A DNA stretch of 64,000 nucleotides from Sphaerolaimus hirsutus (Eukaryota > Nematoda > Chromadorea > Monhysterida > Sphaerolaimidae): positions 19,045,785 through 19,109,784 of the forward strand of contig OZ038452.1 in NCBI GenBank assembly GCA_964036195.1. Direction: 5' to 3'. The notes under the pieces are model-generated. The model had not been told where the DNA came from and did not search any database. It was given only the letters and a program-made list of their open reading frames with translations. Positions 26,001 through 36,400 of the stretch are shown piece by piece. The first letter of the stretch is position 1, and every line of letters begins with the position of its first letter. The position numbers and the translations under genes are program-made.

Positions 26001-26919
26001 CGCCATTTTCACCACCACCACCTTGAACGTTAGAACCGTTGCCCACTGGTATCTCGGTGATTTCCATCGTTACACAGCCAGGATCCTGGCTCGGCTGACT
26101 AGTTTCTTGCTTGACTATTTTTGGCGCGCTTTCGTCCGTCCGCGGCTGGGGGTCCCCTGATTCAGTTGACACAGGGCGGGCGCCGCTAGTGTCGCCGTGC
26201 ATCACGCGAATTGCGAGATATGATGCGACTGAACCCTGGGCCGGCTGGGAGGGGGTATTGTAGGGTAGTTGCTCGGAGTAATTGATTTATGAATCCAATT
26301 TCTGGACACTTTGTAATAGGGATGGGCGGAGTTTCAGTGCTTTTCGCTAGGTATTTTGCCATTCTTTTGCGCGCAATTTCGCATAATAATTCATAACTGG
26401 ACCTGGGGTAGGTTGTAGTTTTCATTGGTATTGTTGTTGTTTTAAATTTGAAGATTAAAAATCAGAGGTAATTCAAAAAATTAAAAATCAGTTGAAAAAT
26501 GCAACTGAACTGCCATCACTAGGTAAGAAAACGGTTTTTCCATCCACTTTATTTACAAAATTATTTGAAATTGTATTTAGGAACGTGTACAAAAACTAAA
26601 AGTTTAAATTAAAATGCCATTAACAAATGGGTTAACAAACTTGCGCCATCGGCTCATCAGTGACCTGTAGCAAAGGCGATTGCCCTTCAACAATGTCACT
26701 CTGATTATCACCACCACCACCTTGTACTTGACTCTCCCCCTGTTGCAAGATCTCTTTTTTCGGTTCATTCTGAGCAGCCTGAACCTGACCCACCTGCTCC
26801 GAGTTACTTGTGCTCGCAGCGGGTTGTATATTTTGGCCCTGTGCCAAAGCTTGGAGTTCCTGCTCGTAGATCCCCATGGGCAGACCGCACTCGTATATTA
26901 GCTGCGTCGTGTTATCCAT
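14095..26919 (-). CDS. Nine-finger C2H2 zinc-finger protein, 13 exons
   Basis: Reading down the minus strand, exons are 26919-26641, 26244-25946, 25428-25281, 25081-24980, 24652-24468, 22083-21912, 21336-21125, 20384-20145, 15605-15488, 15398-15097, 15016-14887, 14808-14619 and 14240-14095 (TAG). All junctions are phase-compatible and total 2523 nt (840 aa). Residues 1-337 are Gly/Gln/acidic, with a DDSEDDD run. Nine C2H2 fingers follow at about 339-590: CPKC, CTVC, CDGC, CGQC, CPQC, CHQC, CTYADC, CGQC and CDLC, most with H-x3-H. Four fingers are rebuilt only by splicing, for example [11 protein letters not shown] joined to [10 protein letters not shown], which strongly supports the junctions. 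The last finger ends KEHKHH, not H-x3-H, so that junction is weaker. The C-terminal 250 residues are Gln/Pro/Ala-rich and end NVGQNVGQM. It is probably a nuclear DNA-binding regulator, but I cannot name an orthologue. An alternative start exists at the ATG at 25087 (CACCATG). One large intron carries a nested opposite-strand gene. Confidence 0.85.
15640..15851. mobile_element. MITE with CTGCACACACTAG ends
   Basis: Inverted ends CTGCACACACTAGTTTACTA and the right complement enclose an inner palindrome around CTCCGTCAACTCTAGTTGACG. It lies in a zinc-finger-gene intron just upstream of the exon at 15605. Confidence 0.7.
16210..17286 (+). CDS. Small secreted cysteine-rich protein, nested in a zinc-finger-gene intron
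   Basis: Proposed exons are 16210-16278, 16826-17010 and 17208-17286 (TAA), in phase, 110 aa. The first exon is a textbook signal peptide ([19 protein letters not shown]). The mature part has seven Cys: C-x2-C, a single C, C-x2-C, then C-x3-C near the end. The donor after 17010 (GTGAGT) is strong. The second intron is largely a small inverted-repeat element whose right end provides the TTTACAG acceptor. If exon 2 instead read through GTGAGT the protein would stop at 17014; an alternative frame in exon 3 ends in a TAG at about 17370. The gene lies wholly inside a 4.5-kb intron of the minus-strand zinc-finger gene. No family is recognised and no function is inferred beyond probable secretion and disulfide bonding. 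Confidence 0.5.
16385..16587. mobile_element. MITE, second copy of the 53286 family, left end damaged
   Basis: The interior matches 53300-53529 closely (shared AACACATATAGCATACAATA and AGAGTAGGCTG-ATGT), ending AAAACTAGTGTGTGTATGGCC. The left inverted end is incomplete. It occupies intron 1 of the nested secreted-protein gene. Confidence 0.7.
17079..17213. mobile_element. Small inverted-repeat element with ACCCTGT ends
   Basis: The left end CCCTGTTTAGTGTAAAGCAA and right end complementary to CCCTGTAAAGTGTAAAGTAA form a hairpin of about 130 bases containing ATGTCATGCAAAG. Similar ends occur at 56040-56117 and near 56430-56545. Its right end contains the TTTACAG used as the proposed acceptor of the secreted-protein gene. 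Confidence 0.65.
17370..18700. mobile_element. Older TAGGGTTG element with ACCCGA repeats, split by a nested insertion
   Basis: From 17370 (TAGGGTTGGGAACCTGAC) to about 17729 the DNA is rich in ACCCGAACCCGA-type units, resuming after 18664 and ending near TCTCAATCCTA. The CGATATT element at 17730-18656 sits inside it with its own 8-bp duplication. Right boundary approximate. Confidence 0.5.
17730..18656. mobile_element. hAT-like foldback element, CGATATT arms, exact TSD
   Basis: Ends TAGGGTTCAAACGATATCA and ATATCGTTTGAACCCTA, flanked by exact CCTGAGCC (17722-17729, 18657-18664). Both arms are arrays of CGATATTCGATATT units; the centre is about 420 bases of ordinary AT-rich sequence related to the centre of 48953-49580. 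Confidence 0.88.
19178..19974. mobile_element. Large foldback element with internal GGTGCACAAGT insertion
   Basis: Inverted arms of about 190 bases (from 19178, and ending 19974) share CGACTCCGACAACATGAAAA. Between them lies material with GGTGCACAAGTAAACCCGG, the motif that builds the element at 57625-58505, so a second element probably inserted here. Confidence 0.6.
20689..21094. mobile_element. CAGGG(C)CGTATCC element, copy 1
   Basis: Ends CAGGGCCGTATCCAGGGGGG and GGATACGTCCCTG, with G and C homopolymer runs near both ends. The body matches 47248-47680 in the opposite orientation (shared GGTCACTTTCTGGTCTCGCC by complement). It lies in a zinc-finger-gene intron. Confidence 0.8.
22146..22684. 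mobile_element. hAT-like element with CAGGGGT ends and AGCTATCTATC repeats
   Basis: Starts CAGGGGTCTCGAATGG and ends TTCAAGATACCCCTG, flanked by exact ACAGGTTG (22138-22145, 22685-22692). It contains repeated CAGCTATCTATC units near both ends and poly-C/poly-G tracts. Similar sequence recurs at 8640-9185, 19560-19640 and 63590-64000. Confidence 0.82.
22885..23804. mobile_element. Foldback element with ACACCCCTGGACAACA arms, TSD CCTAACTG
   Basis: GC-rich inverted arms of about 260 bases (CATCAAACACCCCTGGACAA and complement) surround an AT-rich centre. CCTAACTG occurs directly on both sides (22877-22884, 23805-23812). No ORF. It shares a zinc-finger-gene intron with the elements at 22146 and 23835. 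Confidence 0.75.
23835..24355. mobile_element. hAT-like foldback element, TTTTCCGTTTCC arms
   Basis: The complement-orientation relative of 1867-2664: ends TAGGGTGTCAACC and GTTGACACCCTA, flanked by exact AGTGTGCA (23827-23834, 24356-24363). The body is TTTTCCGTTTCCG-type repeat. Confidence 0.87.
25751..25911. mobile_element. MITE with GGCCCCACAC...CTAGTTGACATC ends
   Basis: Inverted ends GGCCCCACACATGCTAGTTG and complement, continuing through GACATCGACA and AACTGGTTCC. Lies between two exons of the zinc-finger gene. Its ends resemble those at 52821-53025. Confidence 0.72.
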
Positions 26920-27055
26920 TCTTCTTGTTTGTTCGAAATCCAACAATTGAATATGTCAAAGGTAAACGAGCCGCCGAAGTGACATGTAATTTTTTTTTGC
27001 ATTTTCCGACTATCCTTAGATATTTTGCATAAAAAATATGCGAAACAGCGCGTTA

Positions 27056-27061
27056 TTTATT
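27056..27061 (-). terminator. Candidate polyadenylation signal of the BTB-BACK gene
   Basis: The plus strand reads TTTATT, giving AATAAA on the coding strand about 62 bases past the stop codon at 27123. Position and orientation fit a 3' end for this gene and support the coding frame ending where proposed. Confidence 0.45.
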
Positions 27062-27122
27062 TCCCATCATAGTTTCTTTTATTTGGTGCACTTCCCGAAC
27101 ATCAAATAATTGCGCAACTTTA

Positions 27123-29398
27123 TCAACACTCGCCCGGCGCCATAATTTCATCAGCAGCAGTAAAGAAACAAACCTCCAAGAATGCCTTGCGCCCATCCAG
27201 ATCATTTACCAGAAAGTGATTCCCTTGTAACAAAGTGTAAATGTGTTCAATGGGACACAGAACCAAATTGACATGCCAAGAATCACGCATTACACCTTTC
27301 ATGTGTTCCAGACGTGAATTTGGACATCTGCCAATCCAGTTGACAATAAATGTAATCGCAGCCTCGGGTCGTATTTGCAACGATCGATCGTTCAACACCG
27401 CCTCCACCTGAGTTATGAGCGCCAAAATTTGGTGTGAAAAAAATGGGCTCAAATTTGCCCGAAATATTTTCGCTCTTTTCTACTCGCATATTTATCGGTT
27501 ATTTTACGTGTTAAACATGTACCACAAAATGAAGTATGGGTATGTCCATTTTCCAAACAAAAAACGTACGGACCGCTCCCTAAATTACCAGTGTGCAAAA
27601 AACACTGAAATTTTGAAAATTACCATAGCCGTGAATAGGGTTCAAACGGGATCCCGATCCCGATCCCGGATCCCGTGAAATTCCGGGATTTACCAGTCCC
27701 GATCCCGATCCCGATCCCGAAACCCCAATCCCGATCCCGATCCCGATCCCGAAATCTCAAAAATACCAATCCCGATCCCGATCCCGATCCCGAAAGTTTT
27801 CAAATCCCGATCCCGATCCCGAGAAACTCCCAAGTCCGGGATCCCGATCCCGGAAAAATTAGTGGAAATTATAAAAAATGAAATAATGACGTTTTTGCAT
27901 GCAAAAAGTGGATGCAAACCCCCAGCGTCAATTTTATGCCACTTTTCTGGCATCCAACAGTGTTTTGAGACCTTTATGAACAACTGTGAATGCCAGAAAA
28001 ATGGCCAAAATCTCTATCCCTAGAACCCAATCCCGATCCCGGAAAAATGCCTATCCCAATCCCGATCCCGATCCCGTGACCCCAATCCCGGCCAATCCCG
28101 ATCCCGATCCCGATCCCGAAATCTCAAATTACCAATCCCGATCCCGATCCCGAAACCCCAATCCCGATCCCGATCCCGATCCCGAAATCTCAAAAAGTGA
28201 ATCCCGATCCCGATCCCGATCCCGAAAAGTCAATCCCGTTTGAACCCTAGCCGTGAATAATGAAATGAGACAAAACGGGTTACTCACCCTATACAACGGC
28301 AAGTCCAACGCCTGCTCACTATTCAGGAGACAGTCGTCAGTATTATTCTCTAAGAAAATGCTGGCATTTTTCACAAGCGTTTGCAAATTGAATCTCTCTG
28401 CCAATTCTTTCACGGCCAGGCAGTTGTCTGCATTCAAATAACGGTCCAGGTACTCAGCGCAATAATTTTTCAACTTTGTAACCAGAAGGTTGTTTGCAAG
28501 CTTGAGTAAATCGACCTGAGAAGCGGTGAATATCGAAAATTAAAGGTGAATAAGACAGAACTAGTTTTGATTTTCATTAACTGATGATCAAATTGCCGCT
28601 CAAAATTGGTGATGAGCATTCGAAGGTTTATAGTCACGCAAGGCCGTTACTCTTAAGTCGGTTCGAACGATTTTAATTACGACAAAATGGAAAACTATTG
28701 AAATATCGTGCAGTTCAGACGATTTAGGATATGATCATTTTTGAGTTACCACTTTGGAAAAAAAACGTTTGAATATTGCCAATTCTGAGTGTGCGGTACG
28801 CCAATAAATCAACCCAACAAAATAAAATAAAACCAACGACATTCTTCCGGTCCAGAACCACGCTGCCCCTGTAGATATAGTTCAACAGAAGTTCGACGCT
28901 GTGCGGGTCGGTGCCTTGCAATGACACTATCTCTTTCACAACTTTGTTGCTGCGTAATATGGCATCAAGATACGGGCTGCACGCGGACAAGATGTTCCGA
29001 TGGGCGGCAAAATGGCGACCTGAGATAGCGTAGAGTTGCAGTAGTTGGAGAGTAACATGGTTGTTGTATGCCTTTCGATAGCGATAATATTTTCATATAC
29101 CAGGCATTTCTTTCAGTTTGGAAAAAGGTGACATGACTGGTTACTTACTACGTAACGACGAGCTTTTACTGACCTCACTTGGCCTGAAAACAACTTAGAA
29201 AAAATCCTCACCATTAACAACAAGCAAAACGTCGCAGAAACGGCCAGTCTCCCGCTGTTTGCACAATTTATCCAAAAGCGCGTTGCCGTGCTGATTCTCA
29301 GCTATACTCATCGGATTGAGGTGCGACTGTTCCTCATTTTGACCCTCATTTGAGTCGTTCTCGTTGCTGCCAACTTCGGAACCGGTCGTAGGCGGCAT
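27123..29398 (-). CDS. BTB-BACK domain protein without Kelch repeats, four exons
   Basis: Exons are 29398-29212, 29019-28838, 28515-28288 and 27407-27123 (TGA), all in phase, 294 codons with stop. The N-terminus is acidic and low-complexity (about residues 1-36). The BTB domain follows (about 37-130) with DVLLVVNGR-HFAAHRNIL and SACSPYLDAIL split across intron 1, then LLLNYIYRGSVVLD. The BACK domain runs through VDLLKLANNLLV, LKNYCAEYLDRYLNADNC and LPLYRVEAVLNDR. BTB-BACK proteins are usually substrate adaptors for Cullin-3 ubiquitin ligases. In KLHL proteins six Kelch repeats follow BACK; here the frame ends soon after, at AADEIMAPGEC. The true C-terminus could be a divergent or truncated KLHL, or a genuine BTB-BACK protein. 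The upstream GTG at 29455 is in frame, but AACAATGCC at 29398 is the better start. A GATCCC-armed transposon fills intron 3. Confidence 0.88.
27636..28249. mobile_element. hAT-like foldback element, GATCCC arms, exact TSD
   Basis: Ends TAGGGTTCAAACGGGATCCC and CCCGTTTGAACCCTA, flanked by exact GCCGTGAA (27628-27635, 28250-28257). The arms are long arrays of CCGATCCCGATCCC. It lies in intron 3 of the BTB-BACK gene. Overlapping open frames (Asp-Arg or Ser-Arg repeats) are by-products of the 6-bp array. Confidence 0.9.
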
Positions 29399-30486
29399 TG
29401 TTCGACTGAGGGTCCACAGATTGACAGATTTCGAAGCCGATTGTGATGGAGACACCAGTTATAACAACTTGGCAGTCTGCCAAAAATTGCGAAATCGCTA
29501 CAAAAGATAAATAAAATAGGCTAAAAAAGGTATCAAACATGTGTATAGACGACAATAACGAATGAAGGTGAAAATTGGTAAAATGGAGCAAATTTAAGCG
29601 CTTTTGACCTCATTTGAGCTTTCACTCCTGTTCGTAAAAAAACGAGATCGGTAACTTGGACGTGGGCCAAGTTGCCATATGTGACCCGATCATAAGAACC
29701 AGAACACACCATCTGTTCCGCTCAATAAAATTTTATTCCAATGTAGTGAATGTTAGATACCCACTTAAATTAACGTCTTTCCGATTTTACGTTTGCAACT
29801 AGCTTGGTTTCATTGGAAATTGTTGTAGAAAGAGAGCGATGTAGTTGTCACGTTAAAAACATCACGTTTTCGATCCAGCAGAGATCTGCGGCAAAGTTCT
29901 ATCGAGGATTTTGCGGACAGTTTCCTACCGCGCGAGCGAACATCGACACGAGTGTTACCCGAACCCTCTCTATTTTTCATTTTTATCTATGCGTCTTTTG
30001 GATACGATCTGTATTTCCGTTCAGAAATTTGTGGGTCTCCTATAGGAAGCGAAACCCTAATCATTTCTCCATTTGCGTGTGTATTATAGCTGAATAAAAG
30101 AGATAAATATAGCATTTAGTGATGCTGGTTCATCTGGCTATAAAGTTGCAAAATATTTATTTGCTGTTCATTCGGTAGGGGCAGTACACAGTGAAAAAAA
30201 TTTTGTAAATTGCAATGGTCTATTGTACACAAACATTCATCAAAATATTGATTTGATAATAGTGTGCTGCTTAACTGCTTTTGAAGCATCCATATTCCGT
30301 AAAATGCGCAGTGCATGAGGTGAGGTAGGACCAGCTCTGAACTTTAACTTCTATCACTGCTGAACTTTTAGAAGTCAGTCTCCAACATTTTTCCTGTGCT
30401 TTCCATGAAATAATTGACTTGTAGAGTAGATTTGTTAACTTCTAGCTTGGTTTTAGTTTCTGCATACAAAGTATAATGTAAATACA
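29399..30486. other. Intergenic between the BTB-BACK 5' end and the channel gene 3' end
   Basis: 29505-29700 resembles 43700-43905 (shared AAAATGGAGCAAATTT and GGTAACTTGGACGT, with CCAAGTTGC). It is probably a decayed copy of the element family seen at 63590-64000. No gene is supported in the rest. Confidence 0.45.
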
Positions 30487-33400
30487 TCACATTTTCGTCT
30501 GTGTTTCATCACATTTGAAAACTCTCCTCAGTACTGCCGGCAGTTTTATCACAATGAACTCGGCAACACCCAAAAGTGATAGGCCTGTTATCATGCCGAG
30601 CATTCCACCGAGACTTGACAGCAGAACACTTACATTCATTTGTTCCATTTCTGTTGTGTCGGTTCTGGTCAGATCCTGAAAAGAAATGCGGTAAATTTCC
30701 TTTTTATGACTTTTATTTATTTCGTCACGTTCAAAAATGCTGATAAGTGTACCTAAAATTAGAGGGTACATTTTATTGTAGGTATGCCTACAATTCGAGG
30801 TAATACAGTACGTATTTATATCAATTATTTATCTACCCAACTAGGTAGTCAATGTGTAGCTGCGATGCAAATTGGCAGCAACTAATACATCATGTACACT
30901 GCATCCATAGTTGTTCAAACGTATATACGTTTACTCGATAAATACGGATATTTGAGTACTGCGTAAATACGTTTACGTTTCCTCCTGGCAAAAATACCGG
31001 TACTCATTCACTCGCGTACTTTTTGAATTTACGCGAATACCGAAAACGTTTTTTACGGGGACATATCAAATCAAATCAAAAGTGTGAATGAGATATGGAG
31101 CCCTACCTCGAATGAGGTTACGCTCCTCTCATCTTCCCCCCTTTTACACTGTTAGGTATTGTCTAACATGCATTTCCGTATCATATAGAGTGACAAACAT
31201 GGGATATTTCCCCAAAAATACGTATCAGGAGAAAAAAACCCCCCACACATTTGATGTATTCCAGTGTAAAAATTACAAAAAATACTGATTGTTATGTTAT
31301 CTGCGAGGGAAAATACTTTTACGTTTTCTGTGAGGAAAAAATACCCGCTTTTACGTTTTCTGTCAGCAAAAATACCCGCTTTTACATTTTCCCCGGGAAA
31401 AGTATTTTACGCACGTTTTACGCAGCGTAAAAGTAAAAAATGTACTTTACGTTTGCGGTACTCAGCTGTGAGTAAAATAAAAATACTTTACGTTTACGTT
31501 TACTTTGAAAAAAAGTTCAGTACGTTTAACAACTCTGAATTTGCATCACCATGATGGGGTTATTTACAGGGGGAGGGGCAATTCAAGGAATTCAAGGAAA
31601 TACGGTAATTCGATCGAACAAACCTTATAATATACTTCAATCGTGAGCACGTCTTCCATGTCAATGCCAGCTTCAATGAGTTCCTGTGAAAGGCTATCAA
31701 TCAATTATAAAATATTTATGCAGCTCTTACACATTTATGTTAATTATTCAAAAAAGCGCAAACTTGTTCCTGTTCGTGTTCAAAAAATCCACGCCTCGGC
31801 CAGCCGACTGTAGTGACGTGCATTTCATAGCTCACTTGGTTGCATTCGGGTAGGCAAGTCGATAAGTAGGCCTGGCTGGCCATAGTAGCATGTAGCACCT
31901 CAAAAATGTAATATTTACCGTATTTCTTCTAATATAAACGCGTTCCTCCAATCCAATAGAACGGCACCTCCAATAGAACGGCAAGTAGAAATACAGTTGG
32001 ATGAGTTCCAAGACACAAAAAAATGGATTGCGAGAACATCCATAGCATTCAAATATTTAGATACAATATTTCAAAATGATACTCTGATATGGAATTATTG
32101 CCAAATTACATTTTAAAATACCTAAAACACTGTTGAAATGAAAAATGTGTGGAAAGTTGGTGGAAAAAATAGAACGGCAGCCTCCAATAGAACGGCAGGT
32201 AAAGAGTTGACGAAAAACTAGAACGGAACTTCTATTAGAAGAAATACGGTAGTGGTTGATGATATGGCAACAGAAAAAAAGGTAGTATAAACGGTATGGC
32301 GGTATACACAAATGGCGCCGTTCACTAACTTGTATTTCATGAAGCAGATTAGTGTAACATTTTTGGTCGGTCTAGATTAATCGACGGTATTTTAATACCT
32401 AAATAAAACACACAGCATCCACTCTGCCAATAACAGAGGGAGAGCTACCTACCTAGATTTCTTTCATTTAGAGGGAACCTTTTCTCCCAACTCCACCTAT
32501 CCAAAGGGGTACCTAATCTATAAAAGTCGGAGTATTTATGGCGGTTTCTTGAATCAATATCATTCAAACCGCTACTCGGACAAAAAGGACATTAGGTACT
32601 TACATCGGAGCGGCACTTCTGGTCCACACCTTCAAGCTGACACGGCCTTTTAGCGACCACTTTGCCCTGGATGTGTTCAACAATTTTCAACAATGATGGA
32701 TGGTATGCGTGAGAAATACAAGAATATGACAATACACTCCTACAACGTATTTGAGGCATCTACCTTAAGTAAAACAAGTCCAAAATGTATTTTCTTCAGA
32801 ATGTGGACACACAAGCTAATTTTCATGGTTCCAATTTGAAAACACATTCAAAAACTGAATGGCGACGCGAACGCAGATTGACACTTCCAGCATTCCGTAA
32901 CTGACCACTTAGACTCAGCGTACTAGTATTTATTAGGATGCAATAGTTAACAGAAATGATCAGTCCATGAACTACTGTTACTACTGTTAAGGAGATCGAC
33001 AAGATGTCGGTTGAGCTTTCAAATTGGAACCATGTGAACTAGGTAGCTTGTATTTTAAGTTTCTCGTTCATGACCCTTCCAGTGATGAAAGTTGAATGGC
33101 AATGGGCTTGCTCATTGAAATTTGTACAGTTCCATACAGTTTATCAAAACCTACTAAAAATGCACAACTTGCTTGTGTGGAAAGTATGCTCTAACATTAA
33201 TTGAGACGTCACTGACATTGCCCGTTTTGTGTGTGTTTTTAAACAGAATGCAGTCACTATTTATCAGCACAAAATGGCCTTTACACACAAAGCACAAAAT
33301 GGCCTTTACACACAGGAACTTCATTCTGCCCATTCGTGTTTTATGTATAGGGGGCTGACTTGAGTTTTTGGGGGTGAGTTTATGGGAGTTTACAACATAG

Positions 33401-36400
33401 GGGCTGAGTTAACAATTTAGGGTTAAGTTGATGGGAGTTAATAAATTAGGGTTGAGTTGACAGGAGTTGAAAAAACGGCTGTGTTGACACAAGTTGACAA
33501 ATTAAATGCTGAGTTTATGGGAGTTAAGTTTATGGGAGTTTGCCAAATTAGGGGCTGAGTTTATGGGAGTTTACAGTATAGGGGCTGAGTTTATGGGAGT
33601 TTACAAATGAGGGGTTGAGTTTACAGGAGTTTACAAATTATGGGGCTGAGTTTACTGGAGTTTACAAATCAGAGGGTGAGTTTATGGGAGTTTACAAGTT
33701 AGGGGGTGAGTTTATGGGAGGTTACAAGTTTGGGGGTGAGTTTACAGGAGTTTACAAATTAGGGGCTGAGTTTACTGGAGTTTACAAATTAGGGACTGAA
33801 TTTACAGGAGTTTACACATTAGAGGTTGAGTTTACAGGAGTTTACAAATTATGGGCTGAGTTTACAGGAGTTTACAAATTGTGGGTCTGAGTTTACAGAA
33901 GTTTACAAATCTGGGACAGAGTTTGCAGGAGTTTACAAATTTGGAGCTGAGTTTACTGGAGTTTACAAATTACAGACTGAGTTTACTGGAGTTTACAAAT
34001 CAGGGGTTGAGTTTACAGAAGTTTACAAATTATGAGGCTGATTTTACGGGCAAGGACATTCACAGGGGGGCTGGGGAGGCGGCAGCCCCCCCCCCCCCTG
34101 TTCCTGAGCCGGACATAAAAATTTGCCAGAAGTGGCACTTTTCTAAAGCAATTTTGTAGGCACTTCAAATATTTTTTGGTGCGCAAGTGCACAAATACCA
34201 CCCAATGATTACGAGATATTTTTCCATTAGCATTAGAAAATTACCCAACATGATTCTAGTGCAAAATATAGGTATATAAAGATACCTATATAGTAAACGT
34301 TGGCACTATGGCTCCATTTCTTTACTATAGGGCCAAAATTTAGGGGGGGGGTGCTGCCCCCCCCCCCGTTCACCGGGCTCCATCTACCCCCCCCCCACTC
34401 CAAAATCCTGTGTACATCCCTGTTTACAGGAGTTTACAAATAAGGGGCTGAGTTTACGGGAGTTTATAAGTTAGGGGGTGAGTTTACAAATTGGGGGTTG
34501 AGTTTATGGGTGTTTACAAATTAGGGCTGCATTTATGGGAGTTTACAAACTAGGGACTGAGTTTATGGGAGTTTACAACTTGGGGGCTGAGTTTATGGGA
34601 GTTTACAAATTGCTGACTGAGTTTGCAGGAGTTTACAAATTAGGGGTTTAGTTTACAGGAGTTTTCAAATTATGGGGCTGAGTTTACAGGAGTTAACAAA
34701 TTAGGGGCTGCATTTATGGGAGTTTACAAATTAGTGGCTAAGTTTATGGGAGTTTACAAATTAGGGACTGAGTTTATGTGGAGTTTACAAATTACTGACC
34801 GATTACTTTTACAAATAAGGGGCTGATTTGATGTTACTGTTGACGTTAGTATGATATTACCATCATACGCAAATAGAACCTGCTGAATCCTAAAAAATTG
34901 CAAATCTGAAATAATGCATATGGGTATATTTGCTGTCACTGATTTAAAATATGCACTCATTATTGACACAACATTATAATAACACTGAAATGGGATGCCC
35001 TGGGGTTTGTTCAAATTTTCAAAATTTCAAATCATGTTTTGATGCATCATACGGTTTTCAATGGCACCGACTTTCACAAACATGAATGACTAATTGTTTT
35101 ATCAATCCCCTGAAAACGTAGTTGTGAAGCTGATTAGTAGAGTTGTGAAGCTGAGTAGAATGCCAATCAACTTTTCATTCAACAACCAAAGTAGTGTTGA
35201 AGCCCCACAACAACCCCCTTTTCAAATCCTTCTGAAATGTGTTGGCAATTATAGTGGTAAGAAGTGGCAACAGTATAGCTTCACAACAATTTTTTGTCAG
35301 GGTATTGAGAACTAGCAGGATTCTCTCAGCCCTTTGGTTGGGTTTTGTGGTTCTGTACAATAAATACCACAAAGATTTACAAACACAAAAAGAACAACAA
35401 AACACAAACTCTGTGTGGTACAGGTTTTGTGATATGATAGTGTTTTTTATGCAAGGTGCCAAAGTTCGTTGTAATCTTAAATTGGTTGTGTGTGTTTTGC
35501 TGTTCTTTTTGTGTTTATAAATCTTTGGTATTAATTGTAGAGATACATAAAACCCGACCAAAGGTTGGAGAGAATCCTGCTAGTTATGATATATTCCTGA
35601 TTTAACTCTTTTGAGACGTGAAGAAGCCCGGTTCAATGTAGTATAGCCATTAATGCCCAGTCTTGCACAGGACAGTATCAAAATACTTTAGTATTTTGAT
35701 GGAACTAAATGTTTGGAGTGTCAAAGCAGAACCGTAAAAACTTTTTACCACCCACATTCGAGATGTTTTGGCAGCCTGTTCTGGCAATGTTGTCCGAACT
35801 TTTCAAATTCGTACAAATGTGATTCATCTGCATGTTGAGAAAAAATGTTTTTCTTCAAAGGGGATATAAGCTAATCTACTAATATGTACTAACCCAGACA
35901 AAGTTCATGGAGTTGCTCTGCATGCAGTCACATTTTTGTGCAACTGAACTGATACGCCAATCATATGAGCAGCCTTCTACTGAATATTGATAGGAAATAT
36001 TGAATTGTTCGAGGCCCTGCTTCCATCTGTATGACATGTATAGTGATGTGAAAAGCGCCAGAACTTTGGCGCCAAGCGCCAAAAGCGCCATGGCGCTTTT
36101 CCGACCCTTAGCGCCAAACGCCAATGGCGATAGAGCAAAATGGCGCCAAGCGCCAAAAGCACCATGGCGCTTTTCATGGGCATGACGCTAGCGCCCGGCG
36201 CCAGCGCCATGGCACTTTTACATCACTAATGACGTGAGTGTTGCGGTGAAGCCTTACGGTGAGTGATGGAATAGCGCCAGTAAAAGTGGCGCCATTCAGA
36301 GCGATGGCACTGGGGCGAATTGACGGAAGCGAGAAATGACGCCAATTGCCACTTTCGCATGGCTGTAGCGTCATTTGGTGCTTTCCCTTCAGGTTCAGAG

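Noticed and set aside
26186..26425. Minus-strand [13 protein letters not shown]...
   Set aside because: It overlaps the better-supported zinc-finger exon in another frame, and its interior is used as that exon's acceptor region.
27675..28243. Asp-Arg and Ser-Arg repeat proteins
   Set aside because: Generated by the GATCCC array of a transposon with exact target duplication.
33615..34035. Open frames with EFTGVYKLGA repeats
   Set aside because: Artefact of a 30-bp minisatellite in an intron of the opposite-strand channel gene; no splice or domain evidence.
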